64,000 bases of DNA from Prosapia bicincta (GCA_036971475.1 JBAIZL010000006.1:94285765-94349764), one strand, 5' to 3'; positions 22,201 through 34,887 are shown, counted from the stretch's first letter. Notes: a model not told the origin generated them from the letters alone. Made by a program: numbers and translations.

Positions 22201-24990
22201 TCATAATTCCCGTGATACCTTGATAACGACTTTATAAAACATTTCATAACTCCCTCAACACCTTGATAAAGATTTCTTAATTCCCATAAGACCTTCATAC
22301 AGATTTCATAATTCCCGTGATACCTTGATAACGACTTTATAAAACATTTCATAACTCCCTCAACACCTTGATAAAGATTTCTTAATTCCCATAAGACCTT
22401 CATACAGATTTCATAATTAACGTGATAACTTGATAACGACTTTATAAAACATTTCATAACTCCCTCAACACCTTGATAAAGATTTCTTAATTCCCATAAG
22501 ACCTTCATACAGATTTCATAATTCCCGTGATACCTTGATAACGACTTTATAAAACATTTCATAACTCCCTCAACACCTTGATAAAGATTTCTTATTCCCA
22601 TAAGACCTTCATACAGATTTCATAATTCCCGTGATACCTTGATAACGACTGTATAAAACATTTCATAACTCCCTCAACACCTTGATAAAGATTTCTTATT
22701 CCCATAAGACCTTCATACAGATTTCATAATTCCCGTGATACCTTGATAACGACTTTATAAAACATTTCATAACTCCCTCAACACCTTGATAAAGATTTCT
22801 TAATTCCCATAAGACCTTCATACAGATTTCATAATTCCCGTGATACCTTGATAACGACTGTATAAAACATTTCATAACTCCCTCAACACCTTGATAAAGA
22901 TTTCTTAATTCCCATAAGACCTTCATACAGATTTCATAATTCCCGTGATACCTTGATAACGACTGTATAAAACATTTCATAACTCCCTCAACACCTTGAT
23001 AAAGATTTCTTAATTCCCATAAGACCTTCATACAGATTTCATAATTCCCGTGATACCTTGATAAAGACTGTATAAAACATTTCATAACTCCCTCAACACC
23101 TTGATAAAGATTTCTTATTCCCATAAGACCTTCATACAGATTTCATAATTCCCGTGATACCTTGATAACGACTTTATAAAACATTTCATAACTCCCTCAA
23201 CACCTTGATAAAGATTTCTTAATTCCCATAAGACCTTCATACAGATTTCATAATTCCCGTGATACCTTGATAACGACTGTATAAAACATTTCATAACTCC
23301 CTCAATACCTTGATAAAGATTTCTTAATTCCCATAAGACCTTCATACAGATTTCATAATTCCCGTGATACCTTGATAACGACTTTATAAAACATTTCATA
23401 ACTCCCTCAACACCTTGATAAAGATTTCTTAATTCCCATAAGACCTTCATACAGATTTCATAATTCCCGTGATACCTTGATAACGACTTTATAAAACATT
23501 TCATAACTCCCTCAACACCTTGATAAAGATCTCTTAATTCCCATAAGACCTTCATACAGATTTCATAATTCCCGTGATACCTTGATAACGACTTTATAAA
23601 ACATTTCATAACTCCCTCAACACCTTGATAAAGATTTCTTAATTCCCATAAGACCTTCATACAGATTTCATAATTCCCGTGATACCTTGATAACGACTTT
23701 ATAAAACATTTCATAACTCCCTCAACACCTTGATAAAGATTTCTTAATTCCCATAAGACCTTCATACAGATTTCATAATTCCCGTGATACCTTGATAACG
23801 ACTTTATAAAACATTTCATAACTCCCTCAACACCTTGATAAAGATTTCTTAATTCCCATAAGACCTTCATACAGATTTCATAATTCCCGTGATACCTTGA
23901 TAACGACTTTATAAAACATTTCATAACTCCCTCAACACCTTGATAAAGATTTCTTAATTCCCATAAGACCTTCATACAGATTTCATGATTCCCGTGAGAC
24001 CTTGATAACGACTGTATAAAACATTTCATAACTCCCTCAACACCTTGATAAAGATTTCTTAATTCCCATAAGACCTTCATACAGATTTCATAATTCCCGT
24101 GAGACCTTGATAACGACTTTATAAAACATTTCATAACTCCCTCAACACCTTGATAAAGATTTCATAACTCCCATAAGACCTTCATACAGATTTCATAATT
24201 CCCGTGATACCTTGATAACGACTGTATAAAATATTTCATAACTCCCTCAACACCTTGATAAAGATTTCATAACTCCCATAAGACCTTCATACAGATTTCA
24301 TAATTCCCGTGATACCTTGATAACGACTGTATAAAATATTTCATAACTCCCTCAACACCTTGATAAAGATTTCATAACTCCCATAAGACCTTCATACAGA
24401 TTTCATAATTCCCGTGAGACCTTGATAACGACTTTATAAAACATTTCATAACTCCCGTAACACCTTGATAAAGATTTCATAACTCCCATAAGACCTTCAT
24501 ACAGATTTCATAATTCCCGTGATACCTTGATAACGACTTTATAAAACATTTCATAACTCCCGTAACACCTTGATAAAGATTTCATAACTCCCATAAGACC
24601 TTCATACAGATTTCATAATTCCCGTGATACCTTGATAACGACTGTATAAAATATTTCATAACTCCCTCAACACCTTGATAAAGATTTCTTAATTCCCATA
24701 AGACCTTCATACAGATTTCATAATTCCCGTGAGACCTTGATAACGACTTTATAAAACATTTCATAACTCCCGTAACACCTTGATAAAGATTTCATAACTC
24801 CCATAAGACCTTCATACAGATTTCATAATTCCCGTGATACCTTGATAACGACTGTATAAAATATTTCATAACTCCCGTAACACCTTGATAAAGATTTCTT
24901 AATTCCCATAAGACCTTCATACAGATTTCATAACTCCCGTAAGACCTTGTTACAGATTTCATAATTCCCGTAAGACCTTGATAGAGACTT
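19200..24990. repeat. 105-bp higher-order satellite array (31+31+43 modules)
   Basis: Each 105-bp unit consists of three modules: TTGATAAAGATTTC... (31 bp), TTCATACAGATTTC... (31 bp) and TTGATAACGACTTTATAAAA... (43 bp, equal to a 31-bp module plus about 12 bases around CTTTATAAAACA). There are about 55 units. As 105 is divisible by three, the minus strand stays open for up to 339 codons as a 35-residue repeat (MKCFIKSLSRYHGNYEICMK...). Several units carry a 2-bp deletion (CTTATTCCC for CTTAATTCCC) that breaks this frame, so it is not a maintained gene. Confidence 0.95.
19974..24375. repeat. Two copies of a ~2.1-2.3-kb block within the 105-bp array
   Basis: Rare variants recur at a fixed offset of 2,306 bp: CTCAATACC at about 20996 and 23302, GATCTCTTAATT at about 21222 and 23528, TTCATGATTCCCGTGAG at about 21677 and 23983. 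At the left the offset is 2,096 bp (a marker near 19986 against 22082), because the second copy holds two extra 105-bp units. The two long minus-strand frames at 20809-21828 and 23115-24134 translate identically. A few single-base differences separate the copies. Confidence 0.9.
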
Positions 24991-27900
24991 TATTAAAGAT
25001 TTCATAATTCTTAACCTTGGTTAGACCTTAATAAAGATTTCATAATTCCCGTAAGACCTTGATAGAGACTTTATTACAGATTTCATAATTCCCGTTGGGC
25101 CTTGATAAAGACCTTATAAAACATTTCATAACTCCCGTAACACCATGATAAAGATTTCATAACTCCCATAAGACTTGATCCAGATTTCATGATTTCCGTA
25201 AGACATTGATAAAGACCTTAATAAAGGTTTCATAATTCCCGTTGGGCCTTGATAAAGACCTTATAAAACATTTCATAAGTCCCTCAACACCTTGATAAAG
25301 ATTTCATAACTCCCATAAGACCGTGATACAGATTTCATGATTTCCGTAAGACATTGATAAAGACCTTAATAAAGGTTTCATAATTCCCGTTGGGCCTTGA
25401 TAAAGACCTTACAAAACATTTCATAACTCCCGTAACACCTTGATAAAGATTTCATAACTCCCATAAGACCTTGATACAGATTTCATGATTTCCGTAAGAC
25501 ATTGATAAAGACCTTAATAAAGGTTTCATAATTCCCGTTGGGCCTTGATAAAGACCTTATAAAACATTTCATAAGTCCCTCAACACCATGATAAACATTT
25601 CTTAATTCCCGTGATACCTTGATAAAGACTGTATAAAACATTTCATAACTCCCGTAACACCTTGATAAAGATGTCATAACTCCCATAAGACCTTCATACA
25701 GATTTCATAATTACCGTGATTCCTTGATAACGACTGTATAAAACATTTCATAAGTCCCTCAACACCTTGATAAAGATTTCTTAATTCCCATAAGACCTTC
25801 ATACAGATTTCATAATTCCCGTGAGACCTTGATAAAGACCTTATAAAACATTTCATAAGTCCCTCAACACCTTGATAAAGATTTCATAACTCCCATAAGA
25901 CCTTGATACAGATTTCATAATTCCCGTTGGGCCATGATAAAGACCTTATAAAACATTTCATAACTCCCTCAACACCTTGATAAAGATTTCTTAATTCCCA
26001 TAAGACCTTCATACAGATTTCATAATTCCCGTGAGACCTTGATAAAGACCTTATAAAACATTTCATAACTCCCGTAACACCTTGATAAAGATTTCATAAC
26101 TCCCGTAAGACCTTCATACAGATTTCATAATTCCCGTGAGACCTTGATAACGACTGTATAAAACATTTCATAACTCCCGTAACACCTTGATAAAGATTTC
26201 ATAACTCCCATAAGACCTTCATACAGATTTCATAATTCCCGTGAGACCTTGATAAAGACCTTATAAAACATTTCATAACTCCCGTAACACCTTGATAAAG
26301 ATTTCATAACTCCCATAAGACCTTCATACAGATTTCATAATTCCCGTGATTCCTTGATAACGACTGTATAAAACATTTCATAAGTCCCTCAACACCTTGA
26401 TAAAGGTTTCTTAACTCCCATAAGACCTTGATACAGATTTCATAATTCCCGTTGGGCCATGATAAAGACCTTATAAAACATTTCATAACTCCCTCAACAC
26501 CTTGATAAAGATTTCTTAATTCCCATAAGACCTTCATACAGATTTCATAATTCCCGTGATACCTTGATAACGACTTTATAAAACATTTCATAACTCCCGT
26601 AACACCTTGATAAAGATTTCTTAATTCCCATAAGACCTTCATACAGATTTCATAATTCCCGTGAGACCTTGATAAAGACCTTATAAAACATTTCATAACT
26701 CCCTCAACACCTTGATAAAGATTTCTTAATTCCCATAAGACCTTCATACAGATTTCATAATTCCCGTGAGACCTTGATAACGACTTTATAAAACATTTCA
26801 TAACTCCCGTAACACCTTGATAAAGATTTCATAACTCCCATAAGACCTTGATACAGATTTCATGATTTCCGTAAGACCTTGATAAAGACCTTAATAAAGG
26901 TTTCATAATTCCCGTTGGGCCTTGATAAAGACCTTATAAAACATTTCATAACTCCCGTAACACCTTGATAAAGATTTCTTAACTCCCTTAAGACCTTCAT
27001 ACAGATTTCATAATTCCCGTTGGGCCTTGATAACGACTTTATAAAACATTTCATAACTCCCGTAACACCTTGATAAAGATTTCATAACTCCCATAAGACC
27101 TTGATACAGATTTCATGATTTCCGTAAGACATTGATAAAGACCTTAATAAAGTTTTCATAATTCCCGTTGGGCCTTGATAAAGACCTTTTAAAACATTTC
27201 ATAACTCCCGTAACACCTTGATAAAGATTTCATAACTCCCATAAGACCTTGATACAGATTTCATGATTTCCGTAAGACATTGATAAAGACCTTAATAAAG
27301 TTTTCATAATTCCCGTTGGGCCTTGATAAAGACCTTATAAAACATTTCATAAGTCCCTCAACACCATGATAAAGATTTCATAACTCCCATAAGACCTTGA
27401 TACAGATTTCATGATTTCCGTAAGACATTGATAAAGACCTTAATAAAGGTTTCATAATTCCCGTTGGGCCTTGATAAAGACCTTATAAAACATTTCATAA
27501 GTCCCTCAACACCATGATAAAGATTTCATAACTCCCATAAGACCTTGATACAGATTTCATGATTTCCGTAAAACATTGATAAAGACCTTAATAAAGGTTT
27601 CATAATTCCCGTTGGGCCTTGATAAAGACCTTTTAAAACATTTCATAACTCCCGTAACACCTTGATAAAGATTTCATAACTCCCATAAGACTTGATCCAG
27701 ATTTCATGATTTCCGTAAGACATTGATAAAGACCTTAATAAAGGTTTCATAATTCCCGTTGGGCCTTGATAAAGACCTTTTAAAACATTTCATAACTCCC
27801 GTAACACCATGATAAAGATTTCATAACTCCCATAAGACCTTGATACAGATTTCATGATTTCCGTAAGACATTGATAAAGACCTTAATAAAGGTTTCATAA

Positions 27901-29210
27901 TTCCCGTTGGGCCTTGATAAAGACCTTTTAAAACATTTCATAACTCCCGTAACACCTTGATAAAGATTTCATAACTCCCATAAGACCTTGATACAGATTT
28001 CATGATTTCCGTAAGACATTGATAAAGACCTTAATAAAGGTTTCATAATTCCCGTTGGGCCTTGATAAAGACCTTTTAAAACATTTCATAACTCCCGTAA
28101 CACCATGATAAAGATTTCATAACTCCCATAAGACCTTGATACAGATTTCATGATTTCCGTAAGACATTGATAAAGACCTTAATAAAGGTTTCATAATTCC
28201 CGTTGGGCCTTGATAAAGACCTTTTAAAACATTTCATAACTCCCGTAACACCTTGATAAAGATTTCATAACTCCCATAAGACCTTGATACAGATTTCATG
28301 ATTTCCGTAAGACATTGATAAAGACCTTAATAAAGGTTTCATAATTCCCGTTGGGCCTTGATAAAGACCTTATAAAACATTTCATAACTCCCGTAACACC
28401 TTGATAAAGATTTCATAACTCCCATAAGACCTTGATACAGATTTCATGATTTCCGTAAGACATTGATAAAGACCTTAATAAAGGTTTCATAATTCCCGTT
28501 GGGCCTTGATAAAGACCTTATAAAACATTTCATAACTCCCGTAACACCTTGATAAAGATTTCATAACTCCCATAAGACCTTGATACAGATTTCATGATTT
28601 CCGTAAGACATTGATAAAGACCTTAATAAAGGTTTCATAATTCCCGTTGGGCCTTGATAAAGACCTTATAAAACATTTCATAACTCCCGTAACACCTTGA
28701 TAAAGATTTCATAACTCCCATAAGACCTTGATACAGATTTCATGATTTCCGTAAGACATTGATAAAGACCTTAATAAAGGTTTCATAATTCCCGTTGGGC
28801 CTTGATAAAGACCTTATAAACATTTCATAACTCCCTCAACACCTTGATAAAGATTTCATAACTCCCATAAGACCTTGATACAGATTTCATGATTTCCGTA
28901 AGACATTGATAAAGACCTTAATAAAGGTTTCATAATTCCCGTTGGGCCTTGATAAAGACCTTACAAAACATTTCATAAGTCCCTCAACACCATGATAAAG
29001 ATTTCATAACTCCCATAAGACCTTGATACAGATTTCATGATTTCCGTAAGACATTGATAAAGACCTTAATAAAGGTTTCATAATTCCCGTTGGGCCTTGA
29101 TAAAGACCTTACAAAACATTTCATAAGTCCCTCAACACCATGATATAGATTTCATAACTCCCATAAGACCTTGGTAGAGACTTTATTAAAGATTCCTTAA
29201 TTCCCGCAAG
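24990..29210. repeat. 148-bp higher-order satellite array (43+43+31+31 modules)
   Basis: Same module family, re-packaged. From about 27060 to 29150 the unit is 148 bp (for example CCGTAAGACA at 27861 and 28009) and contains two 43-bp modules (one ending CCCGTTGGGCC) and two 31-bp modules (one with GATTTCATGATTTCCG). Between about 25600 and 27060, 105-bp and 148-bp types are interleaved. The length of 148 bp breaks any reading frame. The right edge (29150-29210) is degenerate. Confidence 0.93.
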
Positions 29211-29849
29211 ACCTTAAAAATTAGAATGGATACTATATCGAAAATAATTCAATAAATTGTAAACTACAGTATTTTAATAACAGTTTCGCTTGTGGAATGA
29301 ATTTTATTGGAACAACAGTTAATGGCAATTATGGAACCACCGCACGGCGCGAATCGAAACATTTGACTCCATTTCACGAAGTGCTGCAGCGTTTAATCAA
29401 CGCCCATTCATAAGCTCATTACAGCTTGTAATTACAGTTTGTTTACCGATATCCAGTACGGAAATAGGTAACATTTTCAAATAAGTTTATAATAATATGA
29501 GTTAGAACTTCTAAACAACGAAACGTGTTCGAGTTACAAATAAAATATTTAGATCAAATCATTATTTAATAATGGTTTAATATTACAAGTATATAAAAAT
29601 ATTGTCATCCTCCCAAAAAATGTAATTCTTCAAATGCCATTTTAAAATTGTCTCAATAACTTTCTACGAAATCTATTTTTCTACACTAATATGTTGTCGA
29701 TGCAATCCGTAACATTAGCTTAGTTAAAAATACATTTTACCTGATATTCCAATTTGTTATGATATTCTAGGGAATTGTATGTTTGATAAACTAACAAGTA
29801 ATAATTTTAAAAAATATTTAAATCAACGAAGTATAGATATTTAGGTAAG
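29211..29849. other. AT-rich spacer, no gene
   Basis: About 29290-29460 is less AT-rich and could be conserved noncoding DNA. No coding region, RNA gene or transposon end recognised. Confidence 0.45.
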
Positions 29850-30400
29850 AAGAAAAGTTTTGTTTTAGTTACTTTTTGTTTAATAATTCCAATTAGTATA
29901 AATATGTATATACATAAAACGGAATCACAATTCTAAGGGGCAAAATAGAGAGGGAAATTAACTATTAGAATAATTAATAAAATTTAGTTAATGTATTGGA
30001 TTTGAACTATATTAGTAATAAACATACTTGATGTTGTTAATATCACAGTTCCTCCAAGTTATTATGAATTATACACTATAGGTTAAAATAAATATATTTG
30101 AACTTGATTGGATGAATAAAAACTTATTTTATTAACGATCGATAATTTTACAAGTTACATAGCAGTGGAGTGTGAGGTAATTGAAGGAATTGCAATAAAT
30201 ATGTCAACTCCTACTTTAGTCAAACACTTTTATTTTAGTTACTTTTTTTTAAATAATTACAATTAATATAAAGATATACATCATTATAACAGAACCACAT
30301 TATTAAGTGCCGAAATAGAAAGTGAAATTAATTATAAAAATTATTACTTAAATTTAATTACGGAAATTATATTTGAAAAAATTTATACTAAGCAAAATAA
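29850..30400 (+). repeat. Dispersed repeat family, copies C and D
   Basis: Two consecutive partial copies. Each begins with TTTTAGTTACTTTTT, then TAATAATTCCAATTA or AATAATTACAATTAATATAA. The first ends with GGATGAATAAAAA, TTAACGAT and GAAGGAATTGCAA before the second starts at about 30226. Related to copies A and B by word order. Confidence 0.65.
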
Positions 30401-30613
30401 TCTCATGATTAAACAATATTAAATCTGACACAGTTTGGAAAAAAATATTTAATTTAAACTGCAGTTTAATTAATTTGAGATACAAAATAAAATTGTTATT
30501 ATTTGATAAATTTCTGCCTCTGTTTAAATTCTAACCCTAGTTCTAATCCTAAATTCTAAGCCATAGTAAATAATAAAACAAATACTGGAAAATATATCCA
30601 AACTTTCTCTTAA
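30401..30613. other. AT-rich spacer
   Basis: No feature recognised. CCTAG/CCTAA-like words at about 30535-30565 are too few and irregular to be telomeric. Confidence 0.4.
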
Positions 30614-30677
30614 CATAAGTTCATTTAACAAGACTAGTTTCGACGACCATGTCGCCTTCATCGGTTATGAACTTATG
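30614..30677 (-). ncRNA. Hammerhead-ribozyme-like motif (type I), probably Penelope-associated
   Basis: Read on the minus strand, this 64-base segment folds as a type I hammerhead. Stem I is made by CATAAGTTCAT and ATGAACTTATG plus two A-U pairs next to the core. Core box 1 is CCGATGA (canonical CUGANGA, so U4 is replaced by C). Stem II is GGCGAC/GTCGTC with a 3-base loop and one G-U pair. Core box 2 is GAAA. A very short stem III (AC/GT) leads to the GTC that precedes the predicted cleavage site. Such minimal stem III hammerheads are known from Penelope-like elements, and a Penelope endonuclease fragment lies 1.1 kb away on the same strand. The U4 change probably reduces or abolishes cleavage. 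Confidence 0.72.
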
Positions 30678-31805
30678 CTCATCAGTAATTCTCATCAGTA
30701 TTACTCTTTACTATTTACTTTTCGTTTATCAGATGTATATTTTTTGTGCTTTATATATTGAGCATTATTAAAGGAATTAGAATATTGGCCGGATTATACG
30801 TAAGTAAAACATTTGTGGCGATGATCCGGATTTATCGAACACAGAATTCCAGAATCTATTTATTTGTTCAGCCATTCAGTTCTCCAAAATCAACATTTGC
30901 ATTGTACAGTGAAATCCGACTCGTTTAATTCTGAACACTACGGTTTTATAAGTAGTCCGGGACGTGTGCACAGTAGTTTAGCATTGTTGCCGCAGAATCT
31001 CGCCGGAAACAATGGCAGGTACGTTCTGATTCGTTCAACAACAATGGCCAGTACTAATAACTCATTGTTGCCAATACTTCTGCGTACCATTATCTGCAAC
31101 ACTGAGGGAAAATGTATTTTGCTTAAAATACGGTCTTTACTAATAACCACTATATAAATAGGTCTAAAATAGCTTAAACGGGTCTATTTTAAATAAATTT
31201 GAGTAAACATCATCTTTATTTGCCTTTTTATAAGATTGGAAAATTAGTTTATACTTTTAAAACCAAATATTTGTAAAGACGATATTAATAAAAAGACGCA
31301 TACAAAAGTTTCGTTTTTCAGGGGATAAGGATATCGCATGTATTAAAAACCGGATACAACTCGTAACACCAAATAAAACTTGCAGTATTTTATGTTATAT
31401 AATGTCCTATTTCCTTTGCTTTGTCATTAAAACCTGCTTCTATATTAAATAACCCTCCATAATCTTATATATTCTTATATGTATTCAAATAAGATACATT
31501 TCTTTTTCTTATTTTATATATACACAATTAAATTACACTATCATAACCAAGATTTTTCTACTTTAGTTTTCTCCATACATTGAAGCTTTTCGCTGATTGG
31601 CAGTATCAGCATTATCAAAATTTTCAAAGTACTTTATAGTTCTATGACTACATCTGGACTGTTGATATAATCGTATTATGCATAAAATATTAGTTATTCC
31701 TATCTTATATGCTTCATTAAACAATCATCATTAATCTATATTTGCTTTAGTCTTTTATACTTAAGATTTTACTGAATAAGCTAAAAGTAGTATTATGTTT
31801 AGACT
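30678..31805. other. Sequence between hammerhead-like motif and GIY-YIG fragment
   Basis: Open frames at 30746-30928 and 30864-31157 (plus) and 30938-31150 (minus) overlap each other and show no recognisable motif. The part from 30920 to 31110 is less AT-biased. The whole stretch may be Penelope 3' tail, but no direct evidence ties it to the element. Confidence 0.35.
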
Positions 31806-32095
31806 TTATTTGTACTTGCTCCTCAATAAGTGTATGTTTAATATTATTTTTATAATTTCTAAATTCTCAATGATATTCATTCCATAACCTTTTTGAGCAT
31901 GTTTAGTTACCTTCAAATTTTGTATCTCTGGGAAATCATGTTTATTATCTATACAATGTGTTGCTGAATTTGATTTATATATCTTAGGTTTTTCAAATGC
32001 ATTTAAATGTTCTTTATATCTTTCTTTTATTTTATTTTTAGTTTGTCCTACATAGTATTTTTGACACATGCCTATATATAAGTGTGTGTTTGTAC

Positions 32096-32098
<3 letters not shown>
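31806..32098 (-). pseudogene. Penelope-like element fragment: GIY-YIG endonuclease domain
   Basis: The minus-strand frame carries, in order, CQKYYVGQT (the YIG half of GIY-YIG), KIKERYKEHL (Arg and His positions), SATHCIDNKHDF and NIIENLEIIK (with the catalytic Glu). This order matches the C-terminal endonuclease of Penelope-like retroelements. The GIY half and the upstream reverse transcriptase are missing: the frame runs directly into a (TA)n tract at 32099-32150, which gives only an Ile-Tyr run. The frame ends at 31806. The fragment is a 5'-truncated or rearranged copy; no RT was found anywhere near it. Confidence 0.8.

Positions 32099-32150
<52 letters not shown>
32099..32150. repeat. (TA)n microsatellite
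   Basis: Pure TA tract separating the GIY-YIG fragment from the inverted repeat. Confidence 0.95.
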
Positions 32151-32153
<3 letters not shown>

Positions 32154-32189
32154 GTTCATATAAAAAAAACAGGAATATACAAATAAAAT

Positions 32190-32346
32190 AAAAATGTATT
32201 GTATTATAAAATTAAAAACTTTTCGTTTGCAAAGAGTATCAACATCATCAAGAATAATAAGGAACATCATACACACATAATTTTAGATAGACTCAATGGC
32301 AGCGTTGCCAAATCTTTTACAATTTAATAATCTGCTATCTTAACAT

Positions 32347-32420
<74 letters not shown>

Positions 32421-32566
32421 ATATAGTATCAAATTTTGTTTTTTTGTTATTAGATTTGGCGACACTGTTATTGAAACTATCTAATTTTTGTGTGTATGAT
32501 GTTCCTTATTATTCTTGATGATGTTGATACTGTTTTCAAACGAAAATATAATACAATAATTTATTC

Positions 32567-32570
<4 letters not shown>
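32190..32570. repeat. Long inverted repeat with (TA)n centre
   Basis: The left arm (32190-32350) and right arm (32411-32570) are reverse complements of each other with mismatches and small indels. For example ATCAACATCATCAAGAATAA in the left arm pairs with its complement near 32509-32528, and GCCAAATCT near 32308 pairs with AGATTTGGC near 32453. The centre is a TA tract (about 32349-32416) and further TA tracts lie just outside both arms, so the structure is symmetrical. It could be two opposed fragments of one element or a foldback element. Confidence 0.85.

Positions 32571-32654
<84 letters not shown>
32571..32654. repeat. (TA)n-(GA)n-(CAGA)n compound microsatellite
   Basis: TA repeats (32571-32596) pass into GA repeats and then a tetranucleotide CAGA run (to 32654). 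Same TA-to-GA transition as at 3766-3844. Confidence 0.95.
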
Positions 32655-32655
<1 letters not shown>

Positions 32656-34836
32656 GCAACCGCACTGAAATATAACAAAAAATATATTATGTTTTTGTGG
32701 CTTTGAAAATTATATTTAGTTAAAGTAGTCCTCAACTACTCAACAATTTAAAGTACGAATATAGTTTATATTTAAAATTTAAACTAACATAGCTTGTCTG
32801 TTTATATTTTTGGCATACGTGTTCTGAAGGAGGAATTAAAAAACTTTGAAAAAAACATGTTATTCTTGTGCAGTATAAGAGATGCATACTTTTGTTTAAA
32901 TACATTTCGAGTTGTCTTTAGAAGAAGGCGTACTAAAGCAGTTGAATATAAATATCCATGCATTTTATTAGGATTTTGACGGTATTTTCTTACTACAAGG
33001 GAATGCGGAAACAACACATCAATAGAAATTCACGATCTTCATCAGTTCCAAATACCGCTATTCTCGTGAAGATAAAAGCGAAATAGGACGAAGAGGAATG
33101 CGGCTCTGGCTTAGGCTTTGTAGGAAAGAAAATTGCGCCGGATTAAAGGTTTTCCACAGCAGTGATTCTGGAGCAAAACAACGTTGATGTTTTCTAGGTT
33201 ACACAAACTGTATCAAACTACAGAAGCTTTGATCTTATTTCTTTCCTTAGCTTATGCTTAGTAAAACTGATAAAAGCGATAACTAATAAAAACTGATAAC
33301 ATAGAGTTATAACATGGGGTTTTCCTTTAAAAAAAATGTATTATCGAAGCACGTGTTGTGCTCATTATGAGTTCAGAATGTTTTTAAGTAGATAAAATGC
33401 ACCGGACATGTGAGTATATTATGTACTGCATGTCCACTCTACAACTCTGGACTAAGTATCGGATTGTGTACAGTGTACAACGCTCTTTACACTGGACATT
33501 AAAGTGTAGTATTTACACAGCTACTTGGATAATTGTCCTGAATATTTAGGAGGCATCAGTGGGGAATAGGGTGAGAAATATTATAACTATAGAGAGCCGC
33601 TACAAAGGAAGATGGAATCTACACATAATGTCAGATGACTGTTGTAGTTTATAAAGGGGCAGTTCGAATTTATATTCAAGATAGTCACGAAAATAACTTA
33701 CATAATTAGTGTTCAGAGACTGTACTTTGTTTCTGTAGTTAATGATTTCTTTTTTCTCTGCTTTTGATTATAATATTCTTTCTATAGTAATATAATAAAA
33801 TATAATTTTAATATATTAATACAAATCCTGTGTTGTATGTTTCATCCACTCAATTAATCAAACATAATGTAACGTGCATTTAAGTAGAATTATACTTCTT
33901 TTTTCAAATTTTGAAAATATCTGATGAAACTTTATTCTACTAGGCAAAAGCTAATTCCATACTACGATTCAGAGCATCAAATTTATAAGACTTTAGCTAT
34001 ACGCTGTTTCCAAAAAAGCTGTTGGACGTTGCTATTTGGATTTTAAAAGAGAACGCTTGGGACAGCCTTAGATATTTGGTGAAGTTTAAACATCTCTTAG
34101 GGCAAACAAAAACAGAAATTACATTTGGCATGTGTGTGTGTGTCTGTGTGTGTGTGTCTGTGTGTTGAGTCAAACAGTTTACACACGCACAAAAACATAT
34201 ACTCACATACACACAGGCGCATGTATATATTAAATTGATCGTCACGAAGAGAGATCCAGTCATAAATATCCAGCTGCATTGTATAATGCTGTTGAGAAAA
34301 TCATATTTAAAAACGAATGTTTTACTGTGTGCGAGGTTGGAGGACAGCCTAACGTGGAGCTGCATTCGTCGGTAAACAGCTACCCTTACAGCGTTCATAT
34401 TTACCGTGGGTAGCTACACTACATTTAAAAAAAAAAAACAAATTAAAAACTAAAATATAATTTTAAATTATAAAACAAGTTTTGTAAATAAAGTCGTCAT
34501 TAATTTATATTTCTATATCCGGTGCCGTTTATATCTCTATCCGTCACTAAGTCTTAAAACTCTAACGCATCAGTACCATAATACACATATTAAATCACTC
34601 AGTCCCTTACAGCCCTCAACTCTTTAACCCGAGGTAACTGGCAGTAATCTGAATTGTATCTTGTTCCTACTTGTAGTCTATAGTTATTAACGCTCTTATG
34701 TATACGAGCTATGAATTCTATATTTTTAAGGTTTTGTTTCTTAATTTTTAGTATCTGTTGGGATCATTTTTTAAATTCCCTTTATTAGTTCACACACACT
34801 CTCTCTGTCCTTTTCTCTCTCTCTCTCTCTCCCCCC

Positions 34837-34876
<40 letters not shown>

Positions 34877-34877
34877 C
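32655..34877. other. Mixed sequence with microsatellites, no gene recognised
   Basis: Contains a GT/CA tract at 34132-34165, a 10-base-plus A run at about 34428, CT repeats at 34795-34830 and TA repeats at 34841-34873. Open frames (32794-32979, 32802-33017, 33997-34398) lack recognisable motifs, and the last runs through the CA tract. The part at 33040-33200 is less AT-rich but unassigned. Confidence 0.45.
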
Positions 34878-34887
34878 AAATTTTTAA
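34878..34887. repeat. 10-bp target-site duplication, left (AAATTTTTAA)
   Basis: AAATTTTTAA directly before the 5' structured end of the non-LTR element; an identical copy is at 40917-40926, just after its 3' terminal hairpin. It is AT-rich, so a chance match is possible, but both copies sit exactly at independently expected ends. Confidence 0.7.

Noticed and set aside
19235..27054. Minus-strand 35-residue repeat protein
   Set aside because: The frame is a by-product of the 105-bp period; 2-bp deletions and 148-bp units break it, and no promoter, splice or codon signal supports it.
30535..30565. Telomere-like CCTAA words
   Set aside because: Only a few irregular matches; no TTAGG array.
30746..31157. 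Overlapping 60-, 70- and 97-codon ORFs
   Set aside because: They overlap in different frames and strands with no motif, so there is no reason to prefer any of them.
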